Positions 58,215 through 64,000 of a DNA stretch of 64,000 bases are shown here, one piece after another. Under the pieces are notes generated by a model. It made no database searches. It had not been told where the DNA came from and was given only the letters and a program-made list of their open reading frames with translations. Numbering within the stretch: position 1 is the stretch's first letter; the number at the start of each line of letters is the position of its first letter. This DNA is from an uncultured Ruminococcus sp. Lineage in GTDB: Bacteria; Bacillota; Clostridia; Oscillospirales; Acutalibacteraceae. The stretch is from assembly GCA_902767845.1 (NCBI GenBank), contig CACXIV010000010.1:1-64000 (forward strand). Direction: 5' to 3'. The position numbers and the translations under genes are program-made.

Positions 58215-58847
58215 CTATAAATTGTTCATGCGGTAGCCCAGCGTCATAAGGCTGTCGCTCAGGTGGACGTTCTCGACCACGACGTCGCTGTATCTTGAGG
58301 CGATGTCGTAGTGGCTGAAATTCCAAAAGTTCCTGACTCCCAGGCTGTACAGCCTGTCGAGAATACGCCCGACGTTTTCCTTAGGGACGCATAGCACAGC
58401 CGCGTCGACGCGGTTTTCGGCGCAGAAGCCTTCAAGCTCGGAATCGTCCCTGACGGTCAGCCCTCCGAGCGGAGCGCCGAGCTTTTCTTTATCGTTGTCA
58501 AAGCAGGCGACAAGCCGAAAGCCGAGCTTTTCAAAGTCGAGGTGATTAACAATCGCCGCGCCGAAATTACCGGCGCCGATCAAAATCGCCCTGTTGTCGC
58601 GGTCAAGACCGAGTATCTTTTTTATCTCGTCCCTGAGCCCCTTTACGCTGTAGCCGTAGCCCTGCTGACCGAAGCCGCCGAAGCAGTTTAGATCCTGCCT
58701 TACCTGCGAAGCGGTGGAGTGCATTATCTGCGCGAGCTTTGTGGAGGATATCCTCTCTACGTTACGCTCGTCCAGCTCGCATAAAAACCGGTAATACCTC
58801 GGCAGCCGCCTTATAACCGACATCGAGATGCCGTCGTTTTTAGACAT
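58215..58847 (-). CDS. rex: Redox-sensing transcriptional repressor Rex
   Basis: The product has 210 residues. It has an N-terminal winged helix (ISMSVIRRLPRYYRFLCEL, SSTKLAQIMHSTASQVRQDLNCFGGFGQQGYGY) and a Rossmann domain with AILIGAGNFGAAIVNH. A C-terminal helix ends it. Rex senses the NADH/NAD+ ratio and represses fermentation and related genes until NADH rises. It lies in an operon with aconitase and isocitrate dehydrogenase, and a near-consensus Rex site covers that operon's promoter, implying self-regulation. Confidence 0.96.
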   Translation of the reverse strand: MSKNDGISMSVIRRLPRYYRFLCELDERNVERISSTKLAQIMHSTASQVRQDLNCFGGFGQQGYGYSVKGLRDEIKKILGLDRDNRAILIGAGNFGAAIVNHLDFEKLGFRLVACFDNDKEKLGAPLGGLTVRDDSELEGFCAENRVDAAVLCVPKENVGRILDRLYSLGVRNFWNFSHYDIASRYSDVVVENVHLSDSLMTLGYRMNNL

Positions 58848-58865
58848 TTATTACTGCGCCCCTTC

Positions 58866-60074
58866 TCAAAACGATCCGGCAAGGCGCTCGTTAACGGCGT
58901 TAAGGAACTCCTCGGTGCTGACCTTTTTCTTGTTTTCAAGGGTAGAGATCAGGTAAAGGTCGCCGGTCATGATGCCGTCCTCGATCGTTTTGACGGTCGC
59001 CGCCTCGAGCTTGTCGGCAAAGCTCATCAGCTCCGGAAGCTCGTCAAGCTCTCCGCGCTTTCTCAGCGCGCCCGACCAAGCGAACAGGGTGGCGACAGAG
59101 TTTGTGGAGGTCTCCTCGCCCTTGAGGTACTTGTAATAGTGGCGCTGAACGGTGCCGTGAGCCGCCTCGTACTCGTAAACTCCGTCGGGAGATACAAGCA
59201 CGCTTGTCATCATGGCGAGCGAGCCGAAGGCGGTGGCGATCATGTCGCTCATAACGTCTCCGTCGTAGTTCTTGCAAGCCCACATATAGCCGCCCTCGCT
59301 GCGGATAACGCGCGCAACGGCGTCGTCGATCAGGGTGTAGAAGTATGTGATACCGGCTTTTTCAAACTTATCCTTGTACTCGTTCTCAAAGATCTCGGCA
59401 AAGATGTCCTTAAAGCGGTGGTCGTAGGTCTTGCTGATGGTGTCCTTGGTGGCGAACCATACGTCGAGCTTCTGGTCGAGGGCGTAGTTGAAGCAGCTTC
59501 TCGAGAACGAAGCTATGCTCTTGTCGATGTTGTGCATGCCCTGGATAACGCCGTCGCTCGTAAAGTCGAAGATAGTCGATCTTTCCTCGGTGCCGTCGGG
59601 CTTTGTAACGCAAAGCTCCGCCTTGCTGCCTGCCTCAACGCGCATTTCGGTGTTCTTGTAAACGTCGCCGTAAGCGTGACGCGCGATGCAGATCGGCTTT
59701 TTCCATGTGGGGATGTAGGGGACGATACCCTTTACGAGAATCGGGCTGCGGAACACGGTGCCGTCGAGGATCGCCCTGATGGTGCCGTTGGGAGATTTCC
59801 ACATGCTTTTAAGGTCATACTCGGTCATTCTCGCGGCGTTGGGGGTGATGGTAGCGCACTTTACCGCCACGCCGTATTTTTTGGTGGCGTTGGCAGAGTC
59901 TATCGTTACCTGATCGTCGGTCTCGTTCCTGTGTTTTAGCCCGAGATCGTAATACTCGGTTTTTAAATCAATATAGGGAAGGAGCAGCTTGTCCTTGATC
60001 ATCTTCCAGATGATCCTTGTCATTTCGTCGCCGTCCATCTCAACGATGGGCGTAATCATTTTTATCTTGTCCAT
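58866..60074 (-). CDS. icd: Isocitrate dehydrogenase (NADP-type)
   Basis: The product has 402 residues of the eukaryote-like, dimeric subfamily. It has [17 protein letters not shown] at the start, [35 protein letters not shown] for isocitrate binding, [23 protein letters not shown] and [31 protein letters not shown]. It converts isocitrate to 2-oxoglutarate with CO2 release, providing the carbon skeleton for glutamate. Its start overlaps the acn stop by one base. Confidence 0.96.
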   Translation of the reverse strand: MDKIKMITPIVEMDGDEMTRIIWKMIKDKLLLPYIDLKTEYYDLGLKHRNETDDQVTIDSANATKKYGVAVKCATITPNAARMTEYDLKSMWKSPNGTIRAILDGTVFRSPILVKGIVPYIPTWKKPICIARHAYGDVYKNTEMRVEAGSKAELCVTKPDGTEERSTIFDFTSDGVIQGMHNIDKSIASFSRSCFNYALDQKLDVWFATKDTISKTYDHRFKDIFAEIFENEYKDKFEKAGITYFYTLIDDAVARVIRSEGGYMWACKNYDGDVMSDMIATAFGSLAMMTSVLVSPDGVYEYEAAHGTVQRHYYKYLKGEETSTNSVATLFAWSGALRKRGELDELPELMSFADKLEAATVKTIEDGIMTGDLYLISTLENKKKVSTEEFLNAVNERLAGSF

Positions 60075-62005
60075 CAGCTGTTCTCCTTTGTGTAGTCAAG
60101 CAGTCCGCCTGCTATGATGATCGCCCTTGTGCGGTCGGAAAGCTCGCAGTCCGCCTTGAAGGTCTCGCCGGTAGTCTTGTTTACTACGGTGACGTCGGCG
60201 CCGGAGGCGATCTCCTGCTTGATATCGGGAAGCTCAAGCATATCGCCGAGCTTGATCTTGTCGTAATCCGCGGCGTCCTTGAAGGTGAGCGGAAGGATAC
60301 CGGCGTTGATGAGGTTGCTCTTGTGGATCCTCGCGAAGCTCTTTACGAGCACCGCCTTAACGCCGAGGTAAAGGGGAGCAAGAGCCGCGTGCTCGCGCGA
60401 CGAGCCCTGTCCGTAGTTCTCGCCGCCTACAATAATGCTCTTGCCGAGCGTCTTGGCGCGCTCGGGGAAGTCCTTGTCGCATACCGTGAAGCAGTGCTGA
60501 GAGATCTTCGGGATATTTGAGCGGAGCGGAAGTATCTTCGCGCCCGCGGGCATGATGTGGTCGGTGGTGATGTTGTCGCCGACCTTGAGCGAGCAGGAAG
60601 CCTCGATAGAATCGGTGAGGGGGCTTGTTTTGGGATATTCCTTGATGTTGGGACCTCTGAGGATCTCGACGTTATCCATCTCCTCAACGGGAGCGGGCTC
60701 GATGACCATGTTGTCGTTTATGAGGAACTTCTCGGGAAGCTCGATCTCAGCCGCCTCGCCGAGACATCTGGGATCGGTGAATACTCCGCTGACAGCCGAT
60801 ACCGCCGCGGTCTCGGGCGATACAAGGTAGATCTGTCCGTCGGCTGTGCCGCTTCTGCCCTCAAAGTTGCGGTTAAAGGTTCTGAGCGAAACGCCCTTGC
60901 TGTTGGGCGACTGACCCATGCCTATGCAGGGACCGCATGCGCTCTCCAAAATCCTCGCGCCTGCCGCGATCATATCGCCGAGCGCGCCGTTGAGCGCGAG
61001 CATGTTGAACACCTGCTTGCTTCCGGGAGCGATCGCGAGCGATACGTTGTCGGCGACCTTTTTGCCCTTGAGGATACGCGCGACTCTCATCAGGTCAAGA
61101 TAGCTGGAGTTCGTGCAGGAGCCGATACATACCTGATCGACCTTTTTGCCCTCGAGCTCCCTGATAGTCTTGATGTTGTCGGGGGAGTGGGGACATGCCG
61201 CCAGAGGCTCGAGCTCGGAAAGATCTATGTCGATGACCTCGTCGTAAACGGCGTCGGCGTCAGCCGAAAGCTCCCTGTAATCTTCCTCTCTGCCCTGAGC
61301 CTTGAGGAACTCCCTTGTGGTCTCGTCAGAGGGGAATACCGAGGTGGTGGCTCCAAGCTCAGCGCCCATGTTTGTGATGGTCGCTCTCTCGGGCACGGTC
61401 AGGGTCTTAACGCCCTCGCCGCCGTATTCGACGATCTTGCCTACGCCGCCCTTTACGCTCATTACCTCGAGCACCTTTAGGATGATATCCTTTGCCGATA
61501 CCCACGGGCTGAGCTTGCCGGTGAGGTTCACCCTTACCATTTTGGGCATGGTGATGTAGTACGCGCCGCCGCCCATAGCTACCGCTACGTCGAGTCCGCC
61601 GGCTCCGATAGCCAGCATGCCGATGCCGCCGCCGGTGGGGGTGTGGCTGTCGGAACCGATCAGGGTCTTGCCGGGCTTGCCGAAGCGTTCAAGGTGAACC
61701 TGATGGCAGATTCCGTTGCCGGGACGTGAAAAATAAATGCCGTGCTTTTTGCAAACCGACTGGATAAACCTGTGGTCGTCGGCGTTTTCAAAGCCTGTTT
61801 GCAGTGTGTTGTGGTCGATATACGCCACGCTTTTTTCCGTTTTAACTCTGGGGATACCCATAGCCTCGTACTCGATATAAGCCATGGTGCCCGTAGCGTC
61901 CTGGGTAAGCGTCTGGTCGATTTTAAGACCTATGTCGGTGCCGACAGTCATTTCGCCGCTTACAAGATGCTCTTTGATTATTTTTTGTGCGATCGTGTAG
62001 CCCAT
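60074..62005 (-). CDS. acnA: Aconitate hydratase
   Basis: The product has 643 residues, the short aconitase type. It has iron-sulfur cysteines in [13 protein letters not shown] and [11 protein letters not shown]. The swivel domain has [23 protein letters not shown], and the N-terminal [21 protein letters not shown] is clear. It isomerises citrate to isocitrate through a [4Fe-4S] cluster. It is first of the acn-icd-rex-comEC operon with CGGAGGTAA as ribosome site. Citrate synthase is not in the window. The likely role is 2-oxoglutarate supply through an incomplete oxidative branch. Confidence 0.96.
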   Translation of the reverse strand: MGYTIAQKIIKEHLVSGEMTVGTDIGLKIDQTLTQDATGTMAYIEYEAMGIPRVKTEKSVAYIDHNTLQTGFENADDHRFIQSVCKKHGIYFSRPGNGICHQVHLERFGKPGKTLIGSDSHTPTGGGIGMLAIGAGGLDVAVAMGGGAYYITMPKMVRVNLTGKLSPWVSAKDIILKVLEVMSVKGGVGKIVEYGGEGVKTLTVPERATITNMGAELGATTSVFPSDETTREFLKAQGREEDYRELSADADAVYDEVIDIDLSELEPLAACPHSPDNIKTIRELEGKKVDQVCIGSCTNSSYLDLMRVARILKGKKVADNVSLAIAPGSKQVFNMLALNGALGDMIAAGARILESACGPCIGMGQSPNSKGVSLRTFNRNFEGRSGTADGQIYLVSPETAAVSAVSGVFTDPRCLGEAAEIELPEKFLINDNMVIEPAPVEEMDNVEILRGPNIKEYPKTSPLTDSIEASCSLKVGDNITTDHIMPAGAKILPLRSNIPKISQHCFTVCDKDFPERAKTLGKSIIVGGENYGQGSSREHAALAPLYLGVKAVLVKSFARIHKSNLINAGILPLTFKDAADYDKIKLGDMLELPDIKQEIASGADVTVVNKTTGETFKADCELSDRTRAIIIAGGLLDYTKENS

Positions 62006-62053
62006 AATTATTACCTCCGATTATTTGAAATCAGCTTATTTAAAAATACAGCC

Positions 62054-62088
62054 ATGTTAATTATATAACAATCTCCGGTCATTGTAAA
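62054..62088 (-). promoter_or_regulatory. acn-icd-rex-comEC promoter with overlapping Rex operator
   Basis: On the minus strand, TTTACA (plus 62083-62088) and TATAAT (plus 62060-62065) are 17 bases apart. The inverted repeat ATGTTAATTATATAACAA (62054-62071) matches the clostridial Rex consensus TTGTTAA-N4-TTAACAA at 12 of 14 specified positions. It covers the whole -10 box, so bound Rex would block RNA polymerase. Confidence 0.7.
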
Positions 62089-62184
62089 GCGAAAAATCCA
62101 ACTAAATACACAAAACGACGGGTAATTGGGAAAATGTTTCAAAATATACGGCTCAATATTCAAAAAGGTGATGAAAAATTTAAG

Positions 62185-62213
62185 TTGAAATTGAATTAAC
62201 CGAGTGGTATAAT
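62185..62213 (+). promoter_or_regulatory. Sigma-A promoter of typA
   Basis: TTGAAA at 62185-62190 and TATAAT at 62208-62213 are 17 bases apart, 37 bases before the ATG. Confidence 0.8.
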
Positions 62214-62250
62214 TAATATGTATAATTATGGAGTAAACGGAGTAATATTT

Positions 62251-64000
62251 ATGGATGTAAGAGAAGATTTAAGAAATATCGCGATAATCGCGCACGTTGA
62301 CCACGGCAAGACCACGCTTGTGGATCAGCTTTTGAAGCAGAGCGGCATTTTCAGGGAAAATGAAAACGTCGAGGAAAGGGTGATGGATTCAAACGACCTC
62401 GAAAGGGAGAGGGGTATCACCATCCTTTCAAAGCCCACCGCCGTGCTTTACAACGGAATCAAGATCAACATTGTCGACACACCCGGTCACGCCGACTTCG
62501 GCGGAGAGGTGGAGCGCATTTTGCAGATGGTAGACGGCGTAGTTCTGCTTGTGGACGCGTTCGAGGGCTGCATGCCCCAGACCAGATTCGTTCTCAAAAA
62601 GGCGCTCGGACTCGGCAAAAAGCCGCTCGTTGTGCTCAACAAGATCGACCGTCCCGGCGCTCGTCCCGAGGAAGTAGTGGACGAGGTGCTCGACCTCTTT
62701 ATCGAGCTCGGAGCGGACGAGGATCAGCTCGATTTCCCGGTAATCTACGCCTCCGCGCGCGACGGCTTCGCAAGCGAGGATTACAATGAGCCGGGCACCG
62801 ACATGAAGCCGCTGTTCGACGCCGTAATAAGGGAGATCCCCGCGCCGAGGGGCGAGCTTGACGGCGGACTGCAGATCCTTATCTCCAATATCGACGCCGA
62901 CAACTTTGTCGGAAGGATCGGCGTCGGCAGGGTAGAGAGAGGAAGAGTCAAAAACGGCCAGTCCGTGACCCTCTGCCACACCGACGGCACCGTAAAGCAG
63001 GTTAAGATCGGCAAGCTGTATCAGTTCGAGGGACTGAAAAGGACAGAGTGCGACGAGGCTAAGCTCGGCGACCTTGTCTGCATAAGCGGCATACAGGACA
63101 TCAATATCGGCGAGACCATTTGCTCGAACGACTGCGTCGAGCCGCTTCCCTTTGTAAAGATCGACGAGCCGACCGTTACAATGAACTTTATCGTAAACAA
63201 TTCCCCGTTCGCGGGGCGCGAGGGCAAGTATGTCACCTCCAGAAATATCCGCGACAGGCTTTTTAAGGAGATAGAGACAAACATCGCCCTCAGGGTAGAG
63301 GAGACCGACAGCGCCGATACCTTCAAGGTTTCGGGCAGAGGCGAGCTCCATCTTTCAATACTTATAGAAACCATGCGCAGACAGAACTATGAGTTCCAGG
63401 TCTCGCGCCCCGAGGTAATCACAAAGACCATCGACGGCAAGCTTCACGAGCCAATGGAGTATCTAATCGTCGAGGTTCCCGACAGCTATGTCGGAGCGGT
63501 GATGGAAAAGCTCGGCTCGCGCAAGGCGGAGCTTGTGAATATGGGCACGCGCGACGGCGGCGTTACCCACATCGAGTTCAGGATCCCGGCGCGCGGACTC
63601 ATGGGCTACCGTCCCGAATTTCTGACCGACACGAACGGCAACGGTATCATGAACCACGTTTTCGACGGCTACGAGCCGTGGAAGGGCGAGATCGTCACCC
63701 GTCACCAGGGCTCGCTCATAGCGTTTGAAACAGGCGACACCGTGACCTACGGCCTGTACGCCGCTCAGGAGCGCGGAAGGCTCTTTGTCGGAGCCGGCGT
63801 TCCCGTTTACGAGGGAATGATCGTAGGCGCGAGCCCCAAGGCTGAGGACATCACGGTAAATGTCTGCAAAAAGAAGCATATAACAAACACAAGAGCTTCG
63901 GGCTCGGACGACGCGCTAAAGCTCACTCCGCCCACGATAATGTCGCTCGAGCAGTGCCTTGAGTTTATCGCGGACGACGAGCTTGTCGAGGTAACGCCCG
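62251..64000 (+). CDS. typA: Ribosome-associated GTPase TypA/BipA (3' end beyond window)
   Basis: The frame is open from ATG 62251 to the window edge, giving 583 codons of an expected 605-615. GTPase motifs are HVDHGKTTL (G1), RGITI (switch I), DTPGHADFG (G3) and NKIDRP (G4). The later EF-G-like domains include SGRGELHLSILIE, and the TypA-specific C-terminal region has RIPARGLMGYRPEFLT and KKKHITNTRASGSDDALKL. It is a translational GTPase important under stress and at low temperature. It is transcribed divergently from acn. Confidence 0.97.
   Translation, partial: MDVREDLRNIAIIAHVDHGKTTLVDQLLKQSGIFRENENVEERVMDSNDLERERGITILSKPTAVLYNGIKINIVDTPGHADFGGEVERILQMVDGVVLLVDAFEGCMPQTRFVLKKALGLGKKPLVVLNKIDRPGARPEEVVDEVLDLFIELGADEDQLDFPVIYASARDGFASEDYNEPGTDMKPLFDAVIREIPAPRGELDGGLQILISNIDADNFVGRIGVGRVERGRVKNGQSVTLCHTDGTVKQVKIGKLYQFEGLKRTECDEAKLGDLVCISGIQDINIGETICSNDCVEPLPFVKIDEPTVTMNFIVNNSPFAGREGKYVTSRNIRDRLFKEIETNIALRVEETDSADTFKVSGRGELHLSILIETMRRQNYEFQVSRPEVITKTIDGKLHEPMEYLIVEVPDSYVGAVMEKLGSRKAELVNMGTRDGGVTHIEFRIPARGLMGYRPEFLTDTNGNGIMNHVFDGYEPWKGEIVTRHQGSLIAFETGDTVTYGLYAAQERGRLFVGAGVPVYEGMIVGASPKAEDITVNVCKKKHITNTRASGSDDALKLTPPTIMSLEQCLEFIADDELVEVTP

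Noticed and set aside
60557..61480. 307-codon plus-strand frame opposite aconitase
   Set aside because: Antisense shadow of acnA, whose motifs are unambiguous.
62428..63351. 307-codon minus-strand frame opposite typA
   Set aside because: Shadow of typA, which shows all GTPase motifs.

Overview
The window reads as chromosomal DNA of an anaerobic, spore-forming, Gram-positive clostridial bacterium, most likely of the Oscillospirales/Ruminococcaceae-Acutalibacteraceae type. Evidence: a SipL-SpoIVA pair, YabP/YabQ, a GerA-type germinant receptor, Rex, WhiA, HPr kinase, clostridial HemZ, a Na+-translocating decarboxylase beta/gamma pair, a type I dockerin and starch-binding-like secreted modules. 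Most of the window is GC-rich with tightly packed operons; about 47.2-55.0 kb is visibly AT-richer. I see no prophage, IS transposase, CRISPR array, tRNA or rRNA.

Layout. 1-800: non-coding mosaic of palindromic repeats. 0.85-3.9 kb: sipL-spoIVA spore-coat basement genes behind a sigma-E-like promoter. 4.0-5.8 kb: oadG-oadB without the other decarboxylase subunits. 5.9-7.4 kb: orphan tyrosine-kinase modulator and BY-kinase. 7.5-8.8 kb: aspartate-type aminotransferase. 8.9-11.5 kb: secD-secF behind a perfect consensus promoter and a long leader hairpin. 11.6-15.9 kb: DUF4363-DUF421 pair on the minus strand, divergent from a gerA operon whose C subunit is half length. 16.1-33.5 kb: one apparent 16-gene housekeeping operon (hprK, murB, rapZ, whiA, xseB, isoprenoid synthase, dxs, tlyA, nadK, argR, recN, recJ, relA, dtd, metallo-hydrolase, hemZ). 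33.5-39.8 kb: zinc-ribbon protein, MurJ/SpoVB flippase, mazG, HU, rqcP, yabP, yabQ, divIC, S1 protein, hpf. 39.8-40.9 kb: an RNA methyltransferase whose 5' end is replaced by a repeat element.

41.0-47.0 kb is a dlt-like operon (adenylation enzyme, carrier protein, PLP decarboxylase, MBOAT acyltransferase, DltD-like esterase). It contains an extra decarboxylase, and its adenylation enzyme lacks the D-alanine-specifying residues, so it may decorate the cell surface with something other than D-alanine.

47.2-56.0 kb holds a 2184-residue secreted protein with starch-binding-like modules, a 46-residue peptide that resembles a RiPP precursor, an LRR-dockerin protein and an HPr-kinase-like P-loop kinase, a possible peptide-phosphorylation system. 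56.0-62.1 kb (minus strand) is acn-icd-rex-comEC, with a near-consensus Rex operator over the promoter -10, implying autoregulation. The window ends inside typA.

Two regulatory arrangements stand out. A sigma-E promoter is embedded in a terminator/ribosome-site-sequestering hairpin ahead of yabP, and a well-formed leader hairpin precedes secDF.
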